Assembly (NCBI RefSeq): GCF_001426545.1
Contig: NZ_LMEZ01000005.1
Location: 829,333-893,332 of the forward strand
Source of the DNA: Mycobacterium sp. Root135
GTDB lineage: Bacteria; Actinomycetota; Actinomycetes; Mycobacteriales; Mycobacteriaceae
Direction: 5' to 3'
DNA: 64,000 nt
Each line of letters opens with the position of its first letter. The stretch's first letter is position 1. Position numbers and translations under genes: made by a program. This document shows, in pieces, positions 33,343 to 42,362 of this stretch. Below the pieces are notes generated by a model, which searched no databases, had not been told where the DNA came from, and saw only the letters and a program-made list of their open reading frames with translations.

Positions 33343-33548
33343 CAGAACGGCAGGTCGAGCGAACCGTCGGTGGTGTCGATCTCGTCGTGGTTCGAAATCT
33401 GCAGGTTCAGCGACGTCTTCACCTGCGGGGTGGTTCCGAAGGGCAGCAGCGGGCTGGTGTCGGCGCCGGCGACCGGCGCCAGGGCCATCGCGGCGGCGAT
33501 GACGCCCACGGCCAGTCCGGGAACGATGCGCTTGGCGGTGATTCTCAT
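33342..33548 (-). CDS. Small exported protein of the peroxidase operon
   Basis: A 68-residue protein with signal peptide MRITAKRIVPGLAVGVIAAA and cleavage after VAGA. The mature part is only about 40 residues (DTSPLLPFGTTPQVKTSLNL at the start) with no cysteine or motif. Its stop and the catalase start share a base (TGATG), so expression is coupled. No family is recognised. Confidence 0.65.
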   Translation of the reverse strand: MRITAKRIVPGLAVGVIAAAMALAPVAGADTSPLLPFGTTPQVKTSLNLQISNHDEIDTTDGSLDLPF

Positions 33549-33640
33549 GTCGGCTCGCTTCGTGAGTGGGCCCGGTCTCGCCGGGATGTCTCCACCCTCG
33601 GGCACCCAGACGACGGTTCCCTGGTTCCATTCTGAAGATT

Positions 33641-33648
33641 CGTTAACG
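33641..33648. promoter_or_regulatory. Palindrome in the peroxidase/tcrX intergenic region
   Basis: CGTTAACG, extended as an imperfect dyad GATT...GATC, lies in the AT-rich centre of the 139-bp gap between the divergent small exported protein gene and tcrX. It is a candidate TcrX site or promoter element. Confidence 0.3.
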
Positions 33649-33687
33649 ATCGCGGTCCGCCCATTTCGCGCGGTGCATCATGGAGAC

Positions 33688-34410
<723 letters not shown>

Positions 34411-34412
34411 CC

Positions 34413-35588
34413 ATGGCGCCAGAGTCGTTTCCGCACAACGCGTCCCGCTTCGGCATCAGGACGCGGCTGCTGGCGGTCAACTCGGTGGTGATCGTGGCGA
34501 GCTTCGTCACCGCCACGCTGGTCGCCGCCCTGGTCGGCCCGCCAATGTTCCGGCGTCTGATGGATCAGGCGGTCCGACCGGGCGCCTCGGGTGACCACCC
34601 CTACCAGCGGGCCTTCGAGAAGGCGACCGCCGCGTCGCTGGGGATGGCGCTGCTGGTGTCGGTCGTCGCAGCCCTCGCGCTGAGCTGGTACCTCAGTCGA
34701 CGGGTCTACCACTCCGCCACCGAGCTTGCGCACGCCGCCACCGTCATCGCTCAGGGCCACTACGACTTTCGGGTCAGCGCACCGCGATTGGGTAGGGAGT
34801 TCGACGAAATCGCCCTCGCCTTCAACACCATGGCGGACAGTCTCGGGCGCGTCGAGCACAGCCGCCGTCAGATGCTCGCGGACCTGGCCCACGAGATGCG
34901 AACTCCGGTCGCGATCGTCGAGGCCTATCTGGAGGCACTCGAAGACGGCGTGAAGCTGCTCGACGACGACGCCATCGCGGTTCTGCGTGACCAGTCGCGG
35001 CGACTGACGCGGCTCAGCAAGGACGTCGCCGCGCTGTCCGACGCCGAGCACCGGGCCCGCACGATCGACGCGCGATGGACCTCGATTGCGCAGCTCGTCG
35101 CCACGGCGACGACGGTGTGGGAACCGCGCTACCGCGCCAAGGGCGTCACCCTCACGTCGACGGCGGCAGCCGACCTTCCCGACGTGTGGGCGGACCCGGA
35201 ACGCCTCGGGCAGGTGCTAGCCAACCTGCTGGAGAACGGTCTTCGACACACGCCCGGCGGGGGCTCAGTCGTGATCGGCGCCCGGGCGACCCACGACGGG
35301 GTGACGGTCGTGGTGTCAGACACCGGCGACGGCGTCTCATCCGAGCACCTGCCCCACCTCTTCGACCGCTTCTACCGGGTGGACGCCGCACGCGACCGGG
35401 TGCACGGGGGCGCGGGCATCGGCCTGGCCATCGCCAAGGCACTCGTCGACGGTCACGGCGGCAGCATCAAGGCCGACAGCCAGGGGTTGGGCCAGGGGAC
35501 CACCTTCACCGTGTCCCTGCCGCGGGGCGTCGAGTCCGGGCCGTCACCCGTTGCCTCACTGCAGGATTCGACGTACCTCGTCGGCTAA
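34413..35588 (+). CDS. tcrY: Sensor histidine kinase TcrY
   Basis: A 391-residue kinase: two membrane helices (about residues 18-44 and 72-96) around a short extracytoplasmic loop, HAMP region, HisKA with H160 in DLAHEMRTPVA, then the ATPase domain (ENGLRHTPGGG, DTGDGVSSEH, GIGLAIAKALVDGHGG). Partner of TcrX. The 3' end overlaps the convergent SGNH hydrolase gene by 33 bp. Confidence 0.88.
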   Translation: MAPESFPHNASRFGIRTRLLAVNSVVIVASFVTATLVAALVGPPMFRRLMDQAVRPGASGDHPYQRAFEKATAASLGMALLVSVVAALALSWYLSRRVYHSATELAHAATVIAQGHYDFRVSAPRLGREFDEIALAFNTMADSLGRVEHSRRQMLADLAHEMRTPVAIVEAYLEALEDGVKLLDDDAIAVLRDQSRRLTRLSKDVAALSDAEHRARTIDARWTSIAQLVATATTVWEPRYRAKGVTLTSTAAADLPDVWADPERLGQVLANLLENGLRHTPGGGSVVIGARATHDGVTVVVSDTGDGVSSEHLPHLFDRFYRVDAARDRVHGGAGIGLAIAKALVDGHGGSIKADSQGLGQGTTFTVSLPRGVESGPSPVASLQDSTYLVG

Positions 35589-36212
35589 CGCGGCGCCAAG
35601 GTCGCGGTTGTTTTCCTCGGTGAAGTGCACGCCGTCGCTGCCGTCGGTACTGATCACCGAACCCGCGTCGAAGAACGGGATCTTCATGAACGCGCACAGC
35701 GCGCGGTAGGCCTCGGCCAACTGTGCTGACTTCTCGTGCCCGCCCTCGAAGGTCATCTGGAACCACGGGTCGGGTATTGGGCCCAGCGGCGGCGGAGCGA
35801 CGACCAGGACCTTCGGCGCCGGGTAGACGGTGCCGACCCCGCCCGCGGAGCCGAGCACCTGCGCGGCGAGCACCGACATGCCGGTCGCGATGTCGAACGG
35901 CGTGCGGTGGAAGTACGCCTTGGTGTCGTTGGTGCCGAGCATCAGGATGACCAGATCCAGCGGCAGGTGGCTGGCGAGCGTAATGGGAAGGTGCGCAGCG
36001 CCGTTGAGTCGCGGGTCGGTCGGGTCGTCGACGTTGGTGGTGCGCGCACTGAGGCCCTCCTCGATCACCGCGTAGTCGTCGCCGAGGATCTCGGCGAGCA
36101 CGCCCGTCCAGCGCACGTCGCGGGGGAACCGCGTGGTGGGCGCGGTCTCGTCCGCGGGCACCCAGCCCCATGTCAGAGAATCGCCGAAACACAACACCGT
36201 CTTGACCGTCAT
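35556..36212 (-). CDS. SGNH hydrolase, MsAcT-like arylesterase/acyltransferase
   Basis: A 218-residue SGNH enzyme very close to M. smegmatis arylesterase/acyltransferase (MsAcT): nucleophile S12 in FGDSLTWGWVP, EEGLSARTTN, DPTDPRLNG, the Gly-Asn block MLGTNDTKAYF and the Asp-His pair in SDGVHFTEENN. MsAcT transfers acyl groups to alcohols in water through a hydrophobic octameric channel. It is third in a likely operon (membrane protein, threonine aldolase, SGNH), with a 9-bp gap to the aldolase. Confidence 0.9.
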   Translation of the reverse strand: MTVKTVLCFGDSLTWGWVPADETAPTTRFPRDVRWTGVLAEILGDDYAVIEEGLSARTTNVDDPTDPRLNGAAHLPITLASHLPLDLVILMLGTNDTKAYFHRTPFDIATGMSVLAAQVLGSAGGVGTVYPAPKVLVVAPPPLGPIPDPWFQMTFEGGHEKSAQLAEAYRALCAFMKIPFFDAGSVISTDGSDGVHFTEENNRDLGAALADEVRRILQ

Positions 36213-36221
36213 ACTTCGAAC

Positions 36222-37280
36222 CTAGCGACCGAACTCCTCGCGGATGGCGGTAACGAACCCGTCGACGTCGGCCTCGGTGGTGTCCCAGGCGCACATCCAC
36301 CGCACCTGCCCGGCCGCGCGATCCCAGTCGTAGAACCGCACGCGCTCACGGATGCGGTCGGCGGTGTCGTTGGGCAACACCGCGAAGACGGCGTTCGCCT
36401 CGGTCGGCTGGCTGAAGGACAGGCCGGCGACGGGCTGGTCGTCGAGCGCCCGTCGCAGCCGGTTCGCCATGGCGTTGGCATGCGCAGCCGACCGCAGCCC
36501 AAGCTCGTCGTCGAACAGTGCGAGTAACTGCGCACTGGTGAAACGCATCTTGCTGGCCAACTGCATGCTGAGCTTGCGCAGATACGGCATGCCCTCGACG
36601 CGGGCCGGGTCGACGACGACGATCGCCTCCGCTCCGAGCAGTCCGTTCTTGGTGCCCCCGAAGCTGACGACGTCGACGCCGGCGTCGGTGGTGAACTCCC
36701 GGAACGGCAAGCCGAGCGCGGCCGCCGCATTCCAGATGCGGGCCCCGTCCACGTGCAGGGCCATGCCGTGCTCGTGCGCGAATTCGGCGATGGCGTGCAC
36801 CTCGTCAGGCGTGTACAGCGTTCCCAGCTCGGTGGTTTGGGTGATGCTGACGGTCAGTGGTTGGGCGCGATGTTCGTCGCCCCAGCCCCAGGCTTGGGTG
36901 GCGATCAGGTCGGGCGTCAGCTTGCCGTCGGGCGTCGGGACGGTGAGCAGCTTGAGGCCGCTGACGCGTTCTGGTGCGCCGCCCTCGTCGGTGTTGATGT
37001 GCGCGGTGGCGCTCGAGATGACGGCACCCCAGCGCGGCATCATGGCCGTGAGTCCGACGACGTTTGCGCCGGTGCCGTTGAAGACGGGGAAGACTTCGGC
37101 GGCGTCGCCGAACTCCGCTCGCACCACCTCTTGCAAACGCTGCGTGTACGCGTCCCCGCCGTAGGCGACCTGATGGCCGCCGTTGGCCTTGGTGAGGGCG
37201 TCGAGTACCTCGGGATGAACGCCGGCGTAGTTGTCGCTTGCGAAGCCCCGGTAGCCGGTGTCGTGAAGGGTGTCGACCAT
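36222..37280 (-). CDS. Low-specificity L-threonine aldolase
   Basis: A 352-residue fold-type I PLP enzyme of the threonine-aldolase/beta-eliminating lyase family. FASDNYAGVHPEVL opens it, HVDGARIWNAAAALG contains the pyridine Asp, and SFGGTKNGLLG the Schiff-base lysine. It cleaves L-threonine or allo-threonine to glycine and acetaldehyde. ATG 37280 follows the membrane-protein stop by 4 bp. Confidence 0.88.
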   Translation of the reverse strand: MVDTLHDTGYRGFASDNYAGVHPEVLDALTKANGGHQVAYGGDAYTQRLQEVVRAEFGDAAEVFPVFNGTGANVVGLTAMMPRWGAVISSATAHINTDEGGAPERVSGLKLLTVPTPDGKLTPDLIATQAWGWGDEHRAQPLTVSITQTTELGTLYTPDEVHAIAEFAHEHGMALHVDGARIWNAAAALGLPFREFTTDAGVDVVSFGGTKNGLLGAEAIVVVDPARVEGMPYLRKLSMQLASKMRFTSAQLLALFDDELGLRSAAHANAMANRLRRALDDQPVAGLSFSQPTEANAVFAVLPNDTADRIRERVRFYDWDRAAGQVRWMCAWDTTEADVDGFVTAIREEFGR

Positions 37281-37284
37281 TGCC

Positions 37285-37830
37285 TCAGTCTCCCAGTCCG
37301 TGGTCGCGGCCGGCGATCAGGAGGAGCGACGACCACAGCCCGGTGTTGCGGAGTCCGACCAACTGCCAGGCCCGGGAGATTCCATAGGCGAGGTCGCCGA
37401 TGACGACGTAGTTGAGGGTCTGCACTGCATTGAGGTCGAGGCCGGTGACGAGTCGGGTGCCGGCGTAGACCTCGAACCCTCCGATCACCAGCAGCCCGAG
37501 GACGAGCCAGATCGCGTCGCCGCGAGCCTCCCGCCGTCGCGCCGCCGCCGCGACGGACCGCGCGGTGCCGAGCGCGAACAGGATCACGGTGCCACCGGCG
37601 ATCACGGCCCACCAGCCCAGGCTGACCCCGGGTACCAACGCGGCGAGCGAGATGACGAGGGCGTTGGTGAAGACCAGCAGCGCCGCCGAGGCCCTGGAGT
37701 GGAACTGCACCCGTGTCGTGGCCCGCCGCGCGTGCTCGGGGAACACCGACACCGCCACGAACAGCAGGCCGATCAGCGCGCCGGCCGCTCCTGTCGCCGC
37801 GACGAAGAACTCGCGGTACTCCTCGGGCAT
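37285..37830 (-). CDS. Integral membrane protein of unknown function
   Basis: A 181-residue protein with five predicted membrane helices, starting MPEEYREFFVAATGAAGALI. A basic loop (RSVAAAARRREARGD) follows helix 3. No family recognised. ATG 37830 is preceded in frame by GTG 37833. First gene of the likely operon with the aldolase and SGNH hydrolase; a role linked to them is only contextual. Confidence 0.7.
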   Translation of the reverse strand: MPEEYREFFVAATGAAGALIGLLFVAVSVFPEHARRATTRVQFHSRASAALLVFTNALVISLAALVPGVSLGWWAVIAGGTVILFALGTARSVAAAARRREARGDAIWLVLGLLVIGGFEVYAGTRLVTGLDLNAVQTLNYVVIGDLAYGISRAWQLVGLRNTGLWSSLLLIAGRDHGLGD

Positions 37831-37912
37831 CACCGGCCCAGGCTAGAGCGTGAGTCTGGGCGTTCGCCGCCAACGCCGAACGGGAGGACGATGGACCGAT
37901 GTGGAGGCAACG

Positions 37913-38389
37913 ATGACCGCGGTGTCGGTCAACGGCAAGCTCGAGCACGTCACGACCGAGCCCGACACCGCGCTGCTCTACGTCCTGCGGAACCACTTGG
38001 GATTGAAGGGAACCCGATTCGGCTGCGGTCTGGCGCTGTGCGGGTCGTGCATGGTCCTCGTCGACGGCCGGCCCAGCTACTCGTGTGACGTCCCCGTCGG
38101 GAGCCTCGAGGGTCGCGAGATCACCACCGTCGAGGGACTGAGCACACCCGAGCATCCGCACCCGGTGGTCACGGCGATGATCGACGGACAGGCCGCGCAG
38201 TGCGGCTATTGCATCTCCGGGATCGTGATCTCCGCCGTCGCCCTCCTCGAGGGCAACGCCGACCCGACGGTCGACGAGGTGCGCCGAGCGCTGGACGGCA
38301 ACCTGTGCCGGTGCGGCGCCCACAACCGGATCGTGCGCGCGGTGCTGTCCGCCGCCGCCGAACTGCGCCGCCGGGACGGAAACCGATGA
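37913..38389 (+). CDS. [2Fe-2S] subunit of a molybdenum hydroxylase (IorA/CoxS type)
   Basis: A 158-residue two-cluster iron-sulfur protein. The plant-type site is CGLALCGSC plus a later Cys in YSCDVP; the second cluster is QCGYC and NLCRCG. It transfers electrons from the molybdenum subunit. ATG 37913 has GGAGG upstream. Overlaps the large subunit gene by 4 bp. No FAD subunit follows, as in isoquinoline 1-oxidoreductase. Confidence 0.9.
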   Translation: MTAVSVNGKLEHVTTEPDTALLYVLRNHLGLKGTRFGCGLALCGSCMVLVDGRPSYSCDVPVGSLEGREITTVEGLSTPEHPHPVVTAMIDGQAAQCGYCISGIVISAVALLEGNADPTVDEVRRALDGNLCRCGAHNRIVRAVLSAAAELRRRDGNR

Positions 38390-40530
38390 CGACGGTCGAC
38401 GTCGACGGCCTCCCGGCGTCGATCCTGGCCAACCCCATGGTCGACGACTGGGTGCGCCTTCTGCCCGACGAAATCGTCGAGGTGCGTTCCGGCAAGGTCG
38501 AACTGGGGCAGGGAGTGCTGACCGCGCTGGCGCAGATCGTGGCCGAGGAGTTGGACGTCGACGTCGCGCGGGTGCGCATGACGGCGGCGGCGACGGGGGT
38601 CAGCCCCAACGAGGGGTACACCGCAGGCAGCCTGTCCATCCAGCACTCGGGTGCCGCGCTGAGGATGGCCGCCGCCGAGGCCAGAGCCGTCCATCTCGAC
38701 GCGGCGGCGCAGCGGTGGCAGGTGTCCGCCGATCTGCTGACGGTGACCGACGGCGTCGTCATCGCCCCCGACGGTCGGACGGCCACCTACTGGGAGCTCA
38801 CGCACGAGGGCTTGCTGCACCGCCGCGTGACCGGCGCGGCGCCGACCAAGGCGGCGGCCGACCGCCGGATCGTCGGGACTCGGGTCTCCCGGCTCGACCT
38901 GCCCGACAAGCTGGCCGGGCAACCGCGGTTTGCCCACGACCTCTCGCTGTCGGGCATGGTCTACGGCCGCGTCGTCAGACCGCCCTCACGGGACGCCGAG
39001 CTTCGATCGGTCGACGCCGCAAGGACGTTGGCGTTGCCGGGCGTGGTGACCGTCGTCCGTGACGGCGACTTCCTCGGTGTGGTCGCCGAACGGGAGGAGG
39101 TCGCGCTGGCGGCGGCGGACCGGCTCCGCGCCGCCGCGACGTGGGAGGAACGGGCGACGCTGCCCGACGAATCGGATCTGCCCACGTTCCTGACGGCGGC
39201 CCCCGCGGTCAGCACGGTCGTCGCCGACACCGGCGGAGCAGAGCCGGACCCGTGTCGGGGCACCGGCTTTCACGAAGCCCGCTACGACCGGCCCTACCTG
39301 GCCCATGCGTCGATGGGGCCGTCCACCGCCACCGCACGGGTCTCCGCCGACGGTGACGAGCAGATCCTCGAGGTGTGGACGCACAGTCAGGGTGTCTACC
39401 TTTTGCGGCGGGAACTCGCCAGGGCGCTGGGCCTGGCGGAGGAGCAGGTCCGGGTGCAGCACGTCGCGGGGTCGGGGTGTTACGGGCACAACGGCGCCGA
39501 CGACGTCGCGCTGGACGCGGCACTGCTGGCGCTCGCCGTGCCCGGTCGTCCCGTCCAGGTGGTGTGGTCGCGTCCCGACGAACTCGGATGGGCGCCCTTC
39601 GGGCCGGCCGCGGTGGTGCGGATCGCCGCCGAGGTCGACGCCGACGGGGCCGTGCGGACGTGGCGCCACGACGTCTGGGGCAACGGTCACGTCACCCGGC
39701 CGGGCTTCGTTCGAACCGTCGGTCTGCTCGCGGCGAGTCATCGCCAGGGTGGTGAGCCGATTGGACCAGCCGGCGAACCGCCGCTGGAGAACGGCGGTGG
39801 CGCTGCCCGAAACGCCGTGCCCGGCTACGACTTTCCTGATCAGCGGGTGGTGAACCATCTGCTGTCGGTGATGCCGTTGCGCACCTCGGCGCTGCGCTCG
39901 CTGGGCGCGTTCGTGAACGTCTTCGCGATCGAGTCGTTCATGGACGAGCTGGCCATGGCCGCCGGGCGCGACCCCGTCGAATACCGGCTGGCCCAGCTGG
40001 CCGATCCGCGCGGCCGCGCGGTGATCGAGGCGGTCGTCCGACGGTCGGGCTGGGCAGACTGGACACCTACGGAGTCGCTCGGTCACGGCATCGCCTATGC
40101 CCGGTACAAGAACACCAGCGCCTACTGCGCGGTGGTCGCCGAGGTGGAGGCCACCAGCGAGGTGCGGGTCCGTCGACTGACGTTGGCCGTGGACGCGGGG
40201 CTGGTGGTCAACCCCGACGGGGCGGAGAACCAGATCGAGGGCGGCGCGATCCAGGCGACCAGTTGGGCGTTGCGGGAGCGGGTCCGCTTCGACGACCGGT
40301 CCGTCACCAGCGACACATGGGATACCTACCCGATCCTGACGTTCTCGGAGGTTCCCGCGGTCGACGTGGAGTTGTTGCCCGACAACGGCAATCCGTCGTT
40401 GGGGGTCGGCGAGACCGCGCAGGGTCCCACCGGAGCCGCCATCGCCAATGCGATCCATGACGCGATCGGTGTTCGGGTGCGCAGCATGCCGTTCACCGTG
40501 GAGCGGATCGTCGCGGCCATGCCGGACTAA
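38386..40530 (+). CDS. Molybdopterin-binding subunit of a xanthine-dehydrogenase-family hydroxylase (IorB-like)
   Basis: A 714-residue molybdenum subunit. The N-terminus (ILANPMVDDWVRLLPDEIVE) and the KVELGQGVLTALAQIVAEEL cofactor loop match the IorB/aldehyde-oxidase group; the catalytic Glu is in GVGETAQGP (about residue 674). It probably hydroxylates a heterocycle or oxidises an aldehyde, using water oxygen. Without an FAD subunit the acceptor may be a cytochrome or quinone. No XdhC-type maturation gene is adjacent. Substrate unknown. Confidence 0.87.
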   Translation: MTTVDVDGLPASILANPMVDDWVRLLPDEIVEVRSGKVELGQGVLTALAQIVAEELDVDVARVRMTAAATGVSPNEGYTAGSLSIQHSGAALRMAAAEARAVHLDAAAQRWQVSADLLTVTDGVVIAPDGRTATYWELTHEGLLHRRVTGAAPTKAAADRRIVGTRVSRLDLPDKLAGQPRFAHDLSLSGMVYGRVVRPPSRDAELRSVDAARTLALPGVVTVVRDGDFLGVVAEREEVALAAADRLRAAATWEERATLPDESDLPTFLTAAPAVSTVVADTGGAEPDPCRGTGFHEARYDRPYLAHASMGPSTATARVSADGDEQILEVWTHSQGVYLLRRELARALGLAEEQVRVQHVAGSGCYGHNGADDVALDAALLALAVPGRPVQVVWSRPDELGWAPFGPAAVVRIAAEVDADGAVRTWRHDVWGNGHVTRPGFVRTVGLLAASHRQGGEPIGPAGEPPLENGGGAARNAVPGYDFPDQRVVNHLLSVMPLRTSALRSLGAFVNVFAIESFMDELAMAAGRDPVEYRLAQLADPRGRAVIEAVVRRSGWADWTPTESLGHGIAYARYKNTSAYCAVVAEVEATSEVRVRRLTLAVDAGLVVNPDGAENQIEGGAIQATSWALRERVRFDDRSVTSDTWDTYPILTFSEVPAVDVELLPDNGNPSLGVGETAQGPTGAAIANAIHDAIGVRVRSMPFTVERIVAAMPD

Positions 40531-40537
40531 CGGCGGT

Positions 40538-40972
40538 TCACTCGCTGCTTCGCAGTTTGTCGAGGAGCTCGCGGGCGTCGTCGATCCGAGACCGGTCGTC
40601 GCCGAGTGCGGCGGCGAGCAAGCCCGCCCGCCGGGATCGGATGACGTCGATGTTGCGTTTGGCGAGGGCCGTGACGGCGAGGTTGGCGGTGCGGCCGTCG
40701 GACGGGTCGTCGCTCCGCTCGACGAACTTCTGTTTCTCCAGGACGCGCAGCGCCGCGCTGAAGTTGCTGGTGCGCATCCGGAGTTCACGAGCCACGTCGC
40801 TGGGTCGGCAGCCGGGATGGCGGTCGACGTACTCGAGGACCGCCGCTTCGACGGTCGACAACGGGACGACGGTCTCGGCGGACTGATCCCAGGACCGGAT
40901 GAGGCGGGCCGCGTGCATGATCGCGTCGGCGAGATCGGCCAGGGCCGACTCGTGCTCGACGGTGCGGCTCAT
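40538..40972 (-). CDS. MarR family transcriptional regulator
   Basis: A 144-residue winged-helix protein: VPLSTVEAAVLEYVDRHPGC, recognition region RPSDVARELRMRTSNFSAAL, wing RSDDPSDGRTANLAVTA. It is divergent from an MFS drug-efflux gene with a clear dyad over the efflux -10, so it most likely represses that gene until a ligand binds. Confidence 0.87.
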   Translation of the reverse strand: MSRTVEHESALADLADAIMHAARLIRSWDQSAETVVPLSTVEAAVLEYVDRHPGCRPSDVARELRMRTSNFSAALRVLEKQKFVERSDDPSDGRTANLAVTALAKRNIDVIRSRRAGLLAAALGDDRSRIDDARELLDKLRSSE

Positions 40973-40981
40973 GTGGCCGAC

Positions 40982-41024
40982 TTTACCGGAATTGGCTATG
41001 TATGTATAGTTACCAAAACATAGC
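40982..41024 (+). promoter_or_regulatory. MFS efflux promoter with overlapping dyad operator
   Basis: TTTACC (40982-40987), 17-bp spacer, TATAGT (41005-41010) is a good vegetative promoter. The dyad GCTATGT (40995-41001) and ACATAGC (41018-41024), 16-bp spacer, brackets the -10. A GAGGA site follows before ATG 41041. Binding by the divergent MarR protein would block transcription. Confidence 0.65.
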
Positions 41025-41040
41025 TACCTGAGGACGTGGG

Positions 41041-42321
41041 ATGAGCACCAAGGCTGACGACGCCGAAACGATGGAACGACTGCACGCACCCGAGAAGTCC
41101 CGCCCGATACCCGGACGGCTTCTCCTCGTGCTGGCGTTGCTGTCGGCGGTGGCCCCGTTCGCCACCGACCTTTACCTCTCGGCGTTTCCGACGATGACGA
41201 CCGACCTGGGCACCACCGCGACGTCGGTCCAGTTGACCCTGACCGCATTCCTCACCGGAATTGCCCTGGGCCAGTTGATCTTCGGTCCCCTGTCGGACCG
41301 ATTCGGCCGGATGACGCCCCTCGTCGTCGGGTCGCTGCTGTGCCTCGCTGCCAGTGCCGCGACGGCGTTGGCGCCGACCGTGGAGGCGCTGGTGGCGGCC
41401 AGGTTCGCCCAAGGCATCACCGGCGCGGCAGGCATGGTGATCGGCAGGGCCATCATCTCCGACCTCGCCGTCGGGGCGGCCGCCGCGAGGGCCTTCAGCC
41501 TGATGATGCTCGTCGGGGGCATCGCGCCCGTGGTGGCGCCGGTGCTGGGCAGCGTCCTCGTCGACCCCCTCGGATGGCGAGGGGTGCTGTGGGTGGTCTT
41601 CGCCATCGTCGCGGCCATGTTCGTCGGCGTCGTCGCCGTGGTCAGGGAAACCCACACCGCCGAGCGTCGCGCCGAGGTCCGGGCCGACCGTGTCGGATCG
41701 CCTTCGGCACTGCGCGCGTTGGGCTCTCGCGTCTACCTCGGCAACGCCGTGGCCTTCGCCTTTGCCTTCGCGACCATGATGGCTTACATCTCGGCGTCGC
41801 CGTTCGTCTACCAGGTGATGATCGGCTTCAGTGAAGTGCAGTACGGAATCGCCTTCGGCACCAACGCGATCGGCCTCGCGGCGGTCAGCGCCGTGTCGGC
41901 GCGACTGGTCGCGACCCGCCCCGTCCGCGGACTGGCCGGAACCGGTCTCGGCCTGTGCCTGGCCGCCGTGATCGCCATCGTCGTCATCGTGGCCAGTGGA
42001 GCGCCGGCGTGGTTGCTGGTCTTCCCGCTGTGGGTTGCGGTGGCGAGCCTCGGCCTGGTGTTCGGCAATGCCACCGCGCTGGCCCTTGGTGGAGTCAGCG
42101 GCGTCGCCGGATCGGCCTCCGCGGTGCTGGGGGCGCTGCAATTCGGCCTCGGCGCGCTGGTGTCGCCGTTGGTCGGGATCGGCGGTGAACACACCGCAGC
42201 GCCGTTGGCCGCGGTGATGCTGGTGTCCGTCTCGATCGCGTGCGTCGCATTCCTGTTGGGGCGGGAACGGCGTCGGCCAGACGCGGTTGGCGGATCCCAG
42301 GGCACCGCACTGCCGCGGTGA
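41041..42321 (+). CDS. MFS drug efflux transporter, Bcr/CflA type
   Basis: A 426-residue twelve-helix transporter. PFATDLYLSAFPTMTTDLG after helix 1 and the cytosolic loop GPLSDRFGRMTPL are characteristic of the Bcr/CflA subfamily of drug:proton antiporters. The substrate is not predictable. It is divergent from the MarR gene and likely derepressed by the exported compound. Confidence 0.88.
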   Translation: MSTKADDAETMERLHAPEKSRPIPGRLLLVLALLSAVAPFATDLYLSAFPTMTTDLGTTATSVQLTLTAFLTGIALGQLIFGPLSDRFGRMTPLVVGSLLCLAASAATALAPTVEALVAARFAQGITGAAGMVIGRAIISDLAVGAAAARAFSLMMLVGGIAPVVAPVLGSVLVDPLGWRGVLWVVFAIVAAMFVGVVAVVRETHTAERRAEVRADRVGSPSALRALGSRVYLGNAVAFAFAFATMMAYISASPFVYQVMIGFSEVQYGIAFGTNAIGLAAVSAVSARLVATRPVRGLAGTGLGLCLAAVIAIVVIVASGAPAWLLVFPLWVAVASLGLVFGNATALALGGVSGVAGSASAVLGALQFGLGALVSPLVGIGGEHTAAPLAAVMLVSVSIACVAFLLGRERRRPDAVGGSQGTALPR

Positions 42322-42362
42322 CTAGATTGGTGGAGTTACTCACGACCAAGGGAGTTCCCACC

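Noticed and set aside
32245..33687. Upstream extension of the tcrX frame by about 480 codons
   Set aside because: It runs antisense through the catalase and small exported protein genes; the receiver domain begins only after 33688.
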